Positions 11,399 to 22,900 of a DNA stretch of 64,000 nt are shown here, in pieces. The position numbers and the translations under genes were made by a program. Position 1 is the stretch's first letter, and each line of letters opens with the position of its first letter. The notes below the pieces were generated by a model. That model made no database searches. It had not been told where the DNA came from and saw only the letters and a program-made list of their open reading frames with translations. This DNA comes from Haematococcus lacustris (Eukaryota; Chlorophyta; Chlorophyceae; Chlamydomonadales; Haematococcaceae): assembly GCA_030144725.1 (NCBI GenBank), contig JASKMD010000031.1, positions 7,308,808 to 7,372,807 of the forward strand. Reading direction: 5' to 3'.

Positions 11399-14300
11399 AT
11401 GGCGACCCAGGACAGATGCCCAACCACAACGGAAGCGAAAGACATCGCAGCCAAACGAGACACCACCCTAGACCGGCCCGCTGCGCAAAGACTAATTAAA
11501 CCATGGGCCGCGGGCCTGACGGAGCTGGCACCAACCGACGTCGAGGAAGACACAAAACACCGCTACGCTGATATCAGGGCGTACGTGACTGCCAAGAAGC
11601 CCACACCGACCGAAGCGACGCACGTGACCGAACATGCAACACAACCCGCAGCCCAGGAGACCATCAAGAGTAGCTCCCGGCTGCTGAGGCGAGAGAACAG
11701 GGAAATCCAATCGCCCCCAACGAAACCAGCCCGACCCAAGGCGGGCACGAAACGGAACACTCAGGGCAGACAGATCCAAACCATCCCGAAGGATATAGTG
11801 CACACAGCTGGCCTTGACCTTCCAGGGCTCTCTAGCTGGAAGGTGGATAAAGCCTGCCGCTGTAAACCCAAGGACCTAGGCAGCATACTAGGGGCCATGT
11901 ACGGCCACCAAGAGGCCATCACCAGCATAGATGGATGGCAATGGGACGGCATCAACAAAGAAAGCTACTACAAGGTGCATTGGAAGCCCACAATCATAGA
12001 TAAATGGGCACTACCACTATGTGCAGAAGAAGGCTATACACCCACACACACAGAACCCATCAGCAGGGAAGACGCTAAAGACGTATGCACATGTGAGCTA
12101 TGCTGGCTACCAAGAGGAGACAGCCCAATGTGCCACAACTGCAAGAGGGCCTACCACCCAGCCTGCCTTGAGGAAGCCCTCTTGTCGGGACACAAAGAAC
12201 CAGGCCACTGGCTGTGCCCAATATGCAAGTTTGGCAGCAACGAGTTCAAAACGACTATGCGTCTGTCAGCGCACTCGGACCTTATACGAGTTCATTGGCG
12301 CCCCACCCTCGAACCGGCACCTCTCATCACGGCACACCTGGACTACCTGGCGCGACGCAGTGACTATGAAGAGGAGAATAAGAGGATACAAGAAGCTAGA
12401 TGCGCGCGGCCTGATACGAAACTACCAAGCCACACCCGGCAGGGACTGCCGGACCCGCACACCTGGCTACCCCGGTGCACCAACCTTCACTCGAAGGCCA
12501 CCTTCCACACATACCCCATCAACCCGCAGACGGACATCGTCGGGACGGGCAAATGCGAAACCTTCCTCCAACTACACCCCGACATGACCACCCCAGCGAT
12601 GAGCTTCAGCACGGGGGAGCCCATCATGCCCAAACACGACCAAGTGCAACACGTAACGGTCCACGACGAGTCGGGCCGCACAGTAGGCCTCCTGACCAAG
12701 CAACAACACCAACACCTACATGCTTGGTTACAACACACACCACACACACGCAACCTGGCCACAGAACTGGTGGCCCTCCTAAGGAGACGGGACACACAGA
12801 GCAGCCGCCACCCCATGAGACTGGCACAAGACAAAGCCCTCACCACCCTACACACCACACGATCCTTCACTAGCACTGTCCAAAGGTGGGCTGATCCACT
12901 TACAGTTAGGCCTGAAACTACTACCTACTGGAGCCCTGACATCAATGACACGGCCTTTGGGGCACACCACAACTGCCTATTAGTACGCCACACTGGGCTA
13001 TCCACATGGAACGTACCAGCCGATGATGCGATGGCACTGAAATGCGTCAACCATGCTATACACTCAGCACACCAGGAAGAGGCCATGGCCACCATTATGC
13101 TGATCCCTGGTAAGAAGGGCATCTCTTACCCCAAACACATTGACACCCTGAGACGCTACCCAGAGTACTGTCAGCACTTGGCCAGCATACCCCTCAACAA
13201 TACCAACTGCTCCAAACTTGGCAAGCACGCCACCCTCCTCGTGTACGTCATATGGAATGAAGCAGGGCAACTACTCACCACCAAAGGCAACCCACAAGGA
13301 TGGATGGCTAGCACAGCCACTGCCCTACACCCGGACAGGGAGACACACCCTTTCCTTCGTAGACCTCACAATCAAAAACAGCCAGCCGCCCTCCCCAGTG
13401 GCCACAAACAACACCTCCGCCTCCCGCTGGACAGGGCTCTACCCACGCTGGGGCACACACGCAGCCAACACCAGCTCACGCACCACTCCACCACGCTACC
13501 GCGGATGGCCATCACCGAATGGACCACGATAGCGTACACTGACGGCAGCTGCATTAAGACATCCGAGCCAGACCCGGCGCGCGTCGGGGCGGGGGTCTAT
13601 ATTCCGGAAAGCAACGCCCTACTTACCATTGCGATGAACGACCCAGAGAACAACACCATCAACAAGGCAGAACTCACAGCGATACACGCGGCACTGAAAG
13701 CGGGGGCCAGACGCATCGCCACCGACAGCCTATGCTCTCTCTATCAGATCCGCCGAGCCCTGGCTAACCCGATGTCCCTCATTAATCATAGACACAACGA
13801 CATCCTGACGGACATCGCCACCCTCATCATCGCTAGCCCCGTCACGACCCAATTCTACAAGGTCCGGGCCCACTCGGGCATCATCGGCAACGAAGGCGCT
13901 GATGCCCTCGCTAAACACGCAGCGCTACACCCGGAGCAGGCAAACACACTAGAGTACCACCCGACCACACCCAAGGAGAGAGGTATCTGGCTCAACCACG
14001 GGACCGATAGCGAAACCCTCGCCCCGCTGCCGGACTGCCGACAAAGCGTGCGAGCACACATGCACAGCAAGCACAAGTTAGGTCTCGCCAACCAAGACAG
14101 CATCTACTACCAGATGACCCAAGATATCACCAAAGCCGCGGCAAAAGGAGCGGGCGAAAGAGTGATGACCGATGCGACCATCTCCATCCCCGCGCAAAGG
14201 ACCGCCCTACTCTACCGTACCAGAGGACTATACAACCAGAAACTAGCTATGCGCTGGAAGCAGGCGACAGACGACCGCTGCCCCCTCTGTGGGGAGGCCG

Positions 14301-14512
14301 ACAGTGCCACACACCTGCTCTCGGGATGCAACGAGACCCTGCCACTCGTGCAAGAGAGGCACAACGGAGCTGGCCGCCCCATCGCCAAAGCCATCAGCAA
14401 AGGAACCCTGGGCGGATGCATCCGGTTTGCGGACACCGGCAGCTGGGAGAAAGGCGCTAGAGAAAACCTTGACCTCCCTAACGACACACCACGCTACGGG
14501 CACTCGGCATGA
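11399..14512 (+). CDS. Dualen-like element, downstream Pol: PHD finger, RNase H, zinc knuckle
   Basis: This is a 1,037-codon ORF continuing the element after the MITE fragment. Residues ~230-277 form a PHD-type C4HC3 finger (CELC...CHNC...H..C...CPIC). Residues ~710-840 are an RNase H domain with AYTDGSC, NKAELTAIHAAL, ATDSLCSLY and the final GNEGADALAKHAA carrying the four acidic/His positions. Near residue 961 is a CCHC knuckle (CPLCGEADSATHLLSGC) of the kind seen at the C-terminus of LINE Pol. The order RT-RNase H-knuckle followed by a restriction-like endonuclease fits the Dualen/RandI clade described from Chlamydomonas, which carries both APE and RLE endonucleases. The PHD finger is in addition to that published set as I recall it. 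Confidence 0.88.
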   Translation: MATQDRCPTTTEAKDIAAKRDTTLDRPAAQRLIKPWAAGLTELAPTDVEEDTKHRYADIRAYVTAKKPTPTEATHVTEHATQPAAQETIKSSSRLLRRENREIQSPPTKPARPKAGTKRNTQGRQIQTIPKDIVHTAGLDLPGLSSWKVDKACRCKPKDLGSILGAMYGHQEAITSIDGWQWDGINKESYYKVHWKPTIIDKWALPLCAEEGYTPTHTEPISREDAKDVCTCELCWLPRGDSPMCHNCKRAYHPACLEEALLSGHKEPGHWLCPICKFGSNEFKTTMRLSAHSDLIRVHWRPTLEPAPLITAHLDYLARRSDYEEENKRIQEARCARPDTKLPSHTRQGLPDPHTWLPRCTNLHSKATFHTYPINPQTDIVGTGKCETFLQLHPDMTTPAMSFSTGEPIMPKHDQVQHVTVHDESGRTVGLLTKQQHQHLHAWLQHTPHTRNLATELVALLRRRDTQSSRHPMRLAQDKALTTLHTTRSFTSTVQRWADPLTVRPETTTYWSPDINDTAFGAHHNCLLVRHTGLSTWNVPADDAMALKCVNHAIHSAHQEEAMATIMLIPGKKGISYPKHIDTLRRYPEYCQHLASIPLNNTNCSKLGKHATLLVYVIWNEAGQLLTTKGNPQGWMASTATALHPDRETHPFLRRPHNQKQPAALPSGHKQHLRLPLDRALPTLGHTRSQHQLTHHSTTLPRMAITEWTTIAYTDGSCIKTSEPDPARVGAGVYIPESNALLTIAMNDPENNTINKAELTAIHAALKAGARRIATDSLCSLYQIRRALANPMSLINHRHNDILTDIATLIIASPVTTQFYKVRAHSGIIGNEGADALAKHAALHPEQANTLEYHPTTPKERGIWLNHGTDSETLAPLPDCRQSVRAHMHSKHKLGLANQDSIYYQMTQDITKAAAKGAGERVMTDATISIPAQRTALLYRTRGLYNQKLAMRWKQATDDRCPLCGEADSATHLLSGCNETLPLVQERHNGAGRPIAKAISKGTLGGCIRFADTGSWEKGARENLDLPNDTPRYGHSA

Positions 14513-14888
14513 AACCAACAGCGACCAAAAACACTACCAGACCGGACATTATCATGGTGACGCCACTAAACAAATCACCATCATAGAAATCAAATACTGT
14601 GCGGACTCGAGGTGGATGGAGCAACTGGACAAGGCCCTAAACCAACACACAAAACTGGCACACACCATGCGCAAGATAGGCCACATGGTTGAGATCAGAC
14701 CAATCCTACTGGGTGTAGGCGGTATTACCTATGAAATACACACACGTCAACACCTCATAGCCCTTGGGGTCACTCAAACCAACGCCACCAAGCTACTAAA
14801 CAAGCTCACGAGACATGCGGTAGAAACAGCCCACACCATTGCCAAAACAAGTTACAGACTTAGAGCTACTAGAAAGGGGGGGGGGTAG
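14513..14888 (+). pseudogene. Restriction-like endonuclease (RLE) remnant of the Dualen-like element
   Basis: RPDIIMV is read at 14,539-14,559, and ITIIEIKYCADSRW in another frame just after; together they make the PD...(D/E)xK core of the RLE domain of early-branching non-LTR elements. A helical tail (LDKALNQHTKLAHTMRKIG) follows. The pieces lie in two frames, both different from the RNase H ORF, so at least two indels have broken this part. A G-run ends the frame at about 14,880. Confidence 0.65.
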
Positions 14889-15000
14889 GGGGTCGGCTGC
14901 TTCTCGAGCTTGATGGTGGGAGCAGGCCGCGCCCCAGGCGGCTGCTCCTCCCTTAATGCACGCCGGTGAATACCGGCGTAGTCTTCTTCTTCTTCTTCTT
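14889..15000 (+). mobile_element. 3' tail of the Dualen-like element with (CTT)n
   Basis: Noncoding. It contains a small hairpin (CGCCGGTGAATACCGGCG, about 14,960-14,980) followed by a (TTC)n run ending at 15,000, directly against the target-site copy. A simple-repeat tail of this type is usual for non-LTR elements. Confidence 0.7.
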
Positions 15001-15935
15001 CTTAGGGCTGTATGGCAGCCAGGTATGGGGCACTGCTTTCCTTGGGCATGGTGTGCAACTCTCCAACCCAGTGCAAACACGCATGCTCAGCTTTCTCAGG
15101 TTTGCTGCCAGGGTACGTAGCTCAGTGTCAGGCCTGATGGTGCTGCATGAGTTGGGGCAGCTGCCCCTCCAGCTTTACTGGCTAAGGGCTGCATGCAAGT
15201 TCTGGAACACTGCCAAACTTTCCCATAGTGACCTGCTAATGAGGGTCATCAAGGCAGATGTGGAGTTAGGCAGGAGCTGTCAGGCTAGTTGGAGCGCTCA
15301 GTTCCAGCTGGCCGCCAGAGAGCTGATGGGGGATGAGTTTACCTTGAGCCCGGACATGGTCCTAGGCACCAAGGCTTTGGAAGTCAAGTGGCTCGAGAGG
15401 TGGGGGAGGCGTTGGGTTGGGTTTGAGGGAAACCCTAGACTGCCTGAGACGGTGCATCGGGAGAGATGTTCGTATGCTGCATGGTTCAAGCATGGGGACG
15501 GCATTGGCATCAATCACATGGCACCACATCTGCTGAACAGACAGCTCTCTACAGAAGTTCGCACGAGCTTGACTAGGTTCAGGTTAGGCAACAGCGGTCT
15601 GGGGGTGGAGAAGGCTCGGTTTGAGGGGGTAACTTTCATTGATCGCACATGCACAAGATGCACAGAGGGGGTAGTGGATGACGCCATGCATTTCATCTTT
15701 GAGTGCACTGCCACGAGTTCCATCAGGGAGCAGCCGGAGTTTGCCATGACTTTACAGAACAATAATGAGAACTTGCATGACTTCATGTTGAGCCCATGTG
15801 CACCTTTGTTTGTGCACCTTGCTATGAAGTGCGTTGCAGAAAGTCCTGAACCCCTTGAGGGGGAGGGCGGCCTAGCAGCCTAACGGCTGACGGCTTAAGC
15901 GGTGTAAGCCACATCATCATCAATCAAGCAATCCG
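15001..15935 (+). mobile_element. L1-type LINE, C-terminal part and 3' tail
   Basis: Continues the LINE broken at 7,989. The ORF (stop near 15,883) reads LGLYGSQVWG, the common post-RT motif, then a helical region, and a CCHC-like knuckle CTRC......DDAMHFIFEC. The 3' UTR contains CTAACGGCTGACGG and ends in CATCATCATCAATC. Related 3' tails occur at 16,060-16,135 and 28,311-28,545. The N-terminal endonuclease and RT core are absent (5' truncation). Confidence 0.82.
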
Positions 15936-16780
15936 GAGATCCATGGAGTGATTACTTTAACGATCATGTGCACAACGACCGTGAGTGCCACGTGCAGAGC
16001 TGCATGGCCCCGAAAGTGGCTGCTTGAAAAGGCCACCGCCCATCGCACTGCTGATGATAGATGCTGGGCGACCTAGCACCCTAATGGCTGACGGCTTAAG
16101 TGATGCTACTCATCATGCCAATCATCATCATCTCTGGTTGAACCATCGCTTGGTCAACAACCCTCTTCTCTCTGGCACATCCCAACCACCCTTCTGCTAA
16201 CAAGAACGAGGGCTATATGTGCATCCACTCAGATAACGCAGCTCCTACCTATCAGTGTGGGAATTATGTGCTGCCCTTTTTATCCCTCTTATCTGAGCCA
16301 CCCCTCTTATCTGAGCAGCTGTGGCATGGGGTTTTGCATGACAACAGCCTTCTGTGCTGCCCTCCTCTCACACACCTCTGCCTCCTTACACCAACTGCTG
16401 ACAGAAGGCAGGTGGAGGGCAGGCAGGCAGCGCAGGCAGGCAGGGCTCCACCAGAAGCCTCGACCAGTCTATCCCAACACCAAGCCCATCAGGCCAGCAC
16501 CCTAGCCACACAGCCTCTTATCACAGGTCATGGCACGTCTCGTTGGTCGACCATGTGCACAACAAGCACGGATTGAAAGCACCCCTCATGAGGGGCATTG
16601 GTTAGCCACCCCAGCCCCACCTTATAGCCTTGGCTAGCATGGGACTTAGCCAGTCAGGTAGCTACACTCCCTGCAAAGAAGCTGATACATGTAGGTGTGA
16701 GGGCATTCATATGACGCAACCTCATGCAATAACTATACCTGCACATACATCTGCAAGCTAGCTGGTGCTGTGTTATCTGC
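15936..16780. other. Noncoding, with a second LINE tail fragment
   Basis: No gene seen. 16,060-16,135 repeats the LINE tail (GGCTGACGGCTTAAG, then CAT/ATC runs). 16,236-16,270 matches 34,358-34,395 (CGCAGCTCCTACCTAT core), a small dispersed repeat. The rest has no recognisable feature. Confidence 0.5.
16386..16390 (-). promoter_or_regulatory. Candidate poly(A) signal TGTAA for the SBP-box gene
   Basis: TGTAA on the minus strand, about 530 bp downstream of the stop codon at 16,917. TGTAA is the usual poly(A) signal of Chlamydomonas-type algae. Nearer alternatives were not systematically searched. Confidence 0.35.
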
Positions 16781-16916
16781 CGGATCAGCTAAGCTCCCTA
16801 GCATTTTTACCTACTCCTAAAGATGATGTACCTGTACTTGAGTGCAAACGTCTAGGGTCTAGGTCATCTGGTCATCATGTCAGTGCCAACGCAGTGGACA
16901 ACGCAACAGGTCAAGC

Positions 16917-19900
16917 TCACAGCAGTGTGGATAGGTCATCATCGGACCCCAGCAACCAGGAGCCAACGGTGTTGCCGTCACCAGGCTGAAGGGTGATGCC
17001 CATGATGTCTGCGGAGTGGCGGGTCAAGTTGGGCAAGTGGAGCTGACCGCCTGGGCTCCTCACACTTGCCAAGCCCGAACTGGGCAGTGGTCTGGTGAGC
17101 ATGAAATCTGGGCTCACTTGCCGCAACGGCTGCTCACTGGCAACGAAGTCCCTGGCAGGGGTCATCATGGCATCAGAGACGGCATCTGCCTCGTCGGCTG
17201 GCTGGCTGCTGTGCTGCCTCATGACTTGTGACCAGAGTGGTTGGTCATTCTGCCCTGGAGCGCTGGAGCGCTGGCCCTGTAACTGATGCTCACTGTTAAG
17301 CACGGGCATGGGGAGGTGCAGGCCTCTCAGGGACAACATGTCGTTCCCGATTTCTTGCTGGAGCTCTTCATGCACCGAGGGCAGAGGCGGCTGCTGCTGC
17401 TGCTGCTGGTACGCTTGAGGCCTAGCCTTGCCAGTTTGTGGCTGTCGCTGCTGCATCCACGCTAGCCTGGCGGCAATGCGAGTCTGCTCTGAATGACGTT
17501 GCTGCTGCATCAGCTCCTCATATGCCTGCTGCTGTTTGGCAAGCTGCCTCTCATAGACCTGCCGGGAATGATCGACCAGCTGCTGCTGGTGCAACAGCCG
17601 CTGCAGGGCAGCCTGCTGCTCCTCCCTCATGCCTCCTCCCTCATAAGGCAGGTGTCCATCCAGCATCAGCATCTCCTCCTTGGTGGGAAAGGCATCAGGA
17701 GACATGCAATAGGGGTCCAGTTGCTGGGGGTCCAGTGAGCCCGAGGGTTGCAGCAAGCCTGAGTAGCTGTCGTCGCATGGCGGGAGCCCTGAAGTCCTTG
17801 ATTGAAGGAGGAACGGCTGGCCGGGCGCGCTGTGGCCAGGCATGGGGCCGCTGCGTGGAGGCCCTGAGCGATAACGGCGCAGCAGTGCCTGGTCCCGCAA
17901 GTCTGCCAGCTGCTGGGTGGCCAGTCTCGCTGCCACTGTGCTCTCGTCTGTGCCTGACCAGTGGTCACGAGCTGCGGGCCACAGCAGCGGCCTGTCTGGC
18001 ATGGCCAGCGATGCGGGAGGGCCAGACCAGCTGTATGTCCCGGTGTTCCTGGATGAGTCGCTGGCAGGCCCTGCCACTCGGTGAGAGCCTGTGCCACGGG
18101 TCAGCAGGGGCACCATGTGTGCCTGCACATGCTGCGGGCGAACCTTGTGGCGCCGCTCCAGCTCATCCCACTGCACTGCTTGCTGCCCACTGCCGCCGTG
18201 ATGGGGCCTTTGATGGAAGAGTGGGTGGGCAGGGAGTTGGCTGGGCGCCAATATCCCAGGCGCTGCACCACAGTCAGCGTGCTCAGCTGTACCAGGAAGC
18301 GAGTCATGGCGTGTGAAGGGCATGTGTTGGCTGACGTTTAGCCCACACATGGCAGCTGTGGCCTTGCTGTGGCCGTCTTGGGATGCACGGCACTCCTGCT
18401 CCTGTCCAAGGGAATAGCTGCTGTCTAGCCGGGCTTTGGCCAGCTGGTTGAGAGCCAGCGCCTCCACTGCTTGCTGCATGCCTTCGCGGGGCATGGGGTG
18501 CACGTCATGGCTGACATGCGCCAACATGCGCCCCTGGCTGCTGCCAGTGGAGGTATGGGATGCCGAAGCCTCCCAGATTGAGCCACGAAGCAGCTCCTCG
18601 GCAGGTTGGAGGGGGTGGCTGCATGCAGGTCAGGGTTTGCAGTCTCTTACAATATGGACCTGGATAGCCCCCGTCCCAGCTCAAGTGCAGGCATGACAGC
18701 AGAGTAAAAAGGTCGACGCACTACAACCTTCCAGTCTAGTTTGTTATGCCGTAGCTGGCTCTTGCTTAGCTTCCAACTGTTTGTGTCCGACAAGACAGCC
18801 CCGTGGGGGTTCGCCACAGGCCAGTTGGGAGGTTGTAAGGGGACCGGCCCGGACCGGGACCGGACCGGGACGGGACCTGACCTGACCTGACCTGACCTGC
18901 AGAGCGCATTGTCAAGCTGTACGCCAAGGCAGCCGGGGCCCAGCTAGGCTGGAGCAGTGAAGAGGCGCAGCTGTTCATCAGGATGGCGTGCGGGTATGGC
19001 ATCAACGCCAGGAGCTCGGAGCTGAAGGCCGCCACCCTGGCCAAGGGGCATGTCCCCCAGCTGCCAGCAGCTAGCAGCAGCAGCAGCAGCCCAAGTGCAG
19101 CAGCAGCAGCGGCCCATGCAGTGGGACTCCCACACATAGGCAAGGGCATAGCTGAGACGGGTGAGTACGTGTTTGACCCAGACACCCAGATTGGGGTGGG
19201 CATCGACCCCGGCGTCACCCAGGCAGTCAGCTCAACCTCTGGGGTGTGGGATCCGCAGTCAGGCCAGCTGATGGCAGACCAGCTGCGCCGGTGGAAGCTG
19301 ACCAAGGGCCAGGTTAAGCATGCCAGCGGCCTGAACAATGCCCGCCGTGACACAGAGCGGTGGCTAGCACCGATCAAGCCCCACCTCCAGCACCAGGCAG
19401 CAGCAAGCTCAGCCGGCACCTCCCTGGAGGCAAACCTGAAGCACATCACCGTCACCCTGGCCACCTGGGATGCGGTGTGGGAGGTGTACCTGGACCCCAA
19501 GTGGGCACGGCAGCGGCTGAGGCTGTACGGAGCCCAGGACCGGGCGCTGGAGCAGTTCTTCAACAAGGTGAGGGTGGGTAGGTGGGTGGGTAGGTGGGAG
19601 GGAGGGAGGGTTAGGGACTGAGAGGTGGTGGGTCGGGCACGAAACGAAAGAGTACTTGATTGTGCCATGCCTAACCTGGTGTCACCATGTCAGCCACCAT
19701 GTGTGTGCCTCGCGTGCATGGCTGCAGTTAGAGGAGGACATGGCGGAGTTGTCCATGAAGCGCCATGGGCATGCCAAGCAGCTGGTGGTCTTCTTTGGCG
19801 CAGCTGGCATTGGCACTGGGGGTGGCTGGGGTGCTGATGCTGTGCTGCGTGCCTGCTGCAAGGTGGTGTGCAGGCCCAGGGGCGCAGGCCAGCGGCGGGG

Positions 19901-22900
19901 CAGGGTGGTGCTAGTGGATGAGCACCGCACCACCCGGGTCAGCTCAGCAGTGAATGGCAAGCAGCCCTGTGAGAGGCAGCTGAACAAGCGCAGGGCTACC
20001 AGGCCTGCAGGCTGGAAGCCCCCAGCAGGGCAGGTGGAACAGCGCCTGCTGCGCCCAGCCTGGAGCCAGCAGCGTGACCAGCCAGTGCGGGGCCTGATGT
20101 GGTGCCCAGTAGTGCCCCCACGCAAGCGCACCAAGCAAGCGCACCAAGGCTGAGCCGGCAGCTGAGCCCATCAAGGGCAAAGGCAAGGGCAAGGGCAAGG
20201 CAGCCAAAGCCAAGCCAGCACCACAGCCAGGCAGGTGGCTGGACAGGGACTGCAATGCAGCATTGAACAAGCAGCGCATTGGGGAGAGCAGGTGGCGGCA
20301 CTGGAGCTGTGCTACTGGCCAGAGCAGTGAGCTCTGCCAGCCAAGGCCTAGGAATACCCTGGCCTGGGCTACAAGCGGCTGCAAGACAAGCCACCCAAGG
20401 CCCAGCAGCAGCAGCAGCCTGCTGTGGCACAGTAGTGTGTGCCCCTACTTTGAGCTGTCCCCAGCTTCAATTAGTGCATGTTGTGTCATGCCAACTCTAC
20501 GGTGTAGCCCTCTGGGTCAGGCAATGCTGCAGGTGGTAGGCGACCATGACCATGTGTATGCCATGTATAGGCCATGAGCATGCCATGCGATGGGAACACC
20601 ACACAGAAAAAACGTTGTTTTGTAGTGGTCCACAATTAGTGTGTTCGACTGCAATGAAGGCTCAAGGTTGAGGGCCAAGGTGCTGACACCAGGTTTATGA
20701 AGTGCAGCATGCTTGAACTGCTACAGGACTGCCACAGGCCTCCTGCTGGGCTGCTGGACGGTAGCGATGCAGTCCATGGATGTGGGCGCCTGGTCTGGGC
20801 GTGTGCAATGCCTTGAGCCGTGCAGCCTTGAGCCGCAGGCACACAGTATGTGGAGCAGGGAATGCTAGAGGACAGGGAAGTGGTATGCACACCTGGGGGG
20901 GGCAGGGACAGGCGTTTGGGATGAATGCCACACCATCTCTAGGTCCACCATGTTGAGCTTGGGTTGCAACGCTTCAGGCTCTGGCACGTCCCATTGAGCA
21001 GCCAGGGACATCAGCAGAGCATCAGCAGGGTCAGACCCGGGTGCCGGGTCAGTGTAGGCGCCCAGAGGAGCAGAGGACACCCTCTGAGGTGGTCTTTGAT
21101 GCTCAGGGCGATGCTGCTGCTGCTGCTGCTGCCGCCTTTGGAAACTGTGCTGTAACCTCAAGATATGCTCCTGTCGACAGGAGAGGGGCTGGCTGCCTGG
21201 CGGCTGGGCTAGCTCGCCAATCGCCAAAACTCCCTCCTCCATAGGAGCCACATGACTGTCCACATGGTTGGCCACAGCAGGAACAGGTCCAGGTGAGGAG
21301 CGCGCTGTTGCTGTCGGTGGCTCACTGGCTCCACGGACAGGAGCAGGACCAGCCGCCTCAGCCGCATGCAGGGAGGTTCCAGGGGAGTCTCCAGACAGGT
21401 AGCCCAGGCGGCTGCGTGACATGAGCGCACCCACGCTGCTGAGCTGGTCTGCCTCACTGCGAGGAGACACGGTGTGTGACAGGAAACGCCCAACAAAGGC
21501 TGCATCACTGCCATTGGAGGCCTGCTGTGCCAGGTGGGATGCTGAGTAGGAGTCACGCAAGCCAGGGTGGGTCCTCAAGTGGAGGGGCGGCAGGAGGCCC
21601 AGCAAAGGGTCCTTGCCTGGCTCTTGGAGGCCATCACTGCTGTAGGTTTCCTCATGGCTGGCTGAGCGGGGCCCGGACAGCAGGTAGCCAACGGATCGGT
21701 GGTGGCGCAGCAAGGGCGGCTGCGGGTCATCTGGGGTGCTGTTGGAGGCAGGCTTGCCCGGCAGCCACATGCCTTGGTGAGCTGCCCAGGCCATGCCGGC
21801 CTTGGTGCTAGTGAAGTCTTCCGACAAGTCCAGCTGCAAGCCACCACCAGAGCTTCGCAAAGGCAGGGACAGCTCTGCATGGTTCACGCTTGTGCTCCTG
21901 CTGAGCACCCGCTTGTGCACTCCACCGTTGGACTGTTGAAATGGGTTGGTGTTGAGGGCCCGGCGGCTCTGACTGGGGCTGTGCACGGGGCTGTGGCCCC
22001 CATTTGAGCCCACAACAACTGTGTTGAAGTGCCTGGCACTGCGGGTCCTGACTGTGGGCCGCTGCTGGGATCGCAAGGGGAGCTTGCCATCAGCACCAGC
22101 ATCAGACAGAACATCAGACAGAGAGGTCAGGCCGAGGAAGGGAGAGGGAGGGGGCTGGCTGGATAGCCCAGGTAGGCTGAGGTCGCTGGGTGCAGCTGCC
22201 AGGTCGTCTGCCATGCTGCTTGCCGTCAGCATCAAGTGGCCCACAGCAGCGTCTGTCAGACTGGCTGGGCAGGTGGCGCCCATCATGTGCAGCAGTGGCT
22301 CCTGCCCAGCCTGTCCATCTTCAGTTCTGCTCTGGCTGGGCAGCCCAGAGTTGGTAACCAGGTTTGAAGCATCTTCCAGCTTGGGCACGACTTCTGTCAT
22401 GGGGTAGGGCGGCTGGGTAGGCACATCACTAGCTTCAATGGGCAGCTTGCCATCAGAGGCTGTCGGGGCCTCATCATCATCTTGCTCCATCTCGTCTGTA
22501 GCCTGGCTGCGCTCAATCAGGTGCATGGGGACAGAGCCTCTGCGCCTGCGCCGTGCGTTGTGCCTCAGTAGCCGCTCTCGACAGGACCGCTTGTTGCTGT
22601 CAAATGCACTGCACCGGCACACAACACCGCACGCAGTGTCAGCGTGGCTGCATCCTGGGTGTAAGGTCAAGGCATACGCCCCTTGAGTGCCCAGAGCCCC
22701 TTTGCATATGCAGACATCATGCAGACCGCACCGCATGATAAGCAAGCACCTGGCATGCAACATCTGCAGATAAGCTTTACAATAGGTTCTGAAATGTGCA
22801 GTGCAGCCTTAAGAGGAGTAAAGGCGTGTCACCCTGCTCGATGGTAATGGTTGGTGTGTGTAGTTATGTTCCATGTAACAGGCTACAGGCAGTGGCAGCA

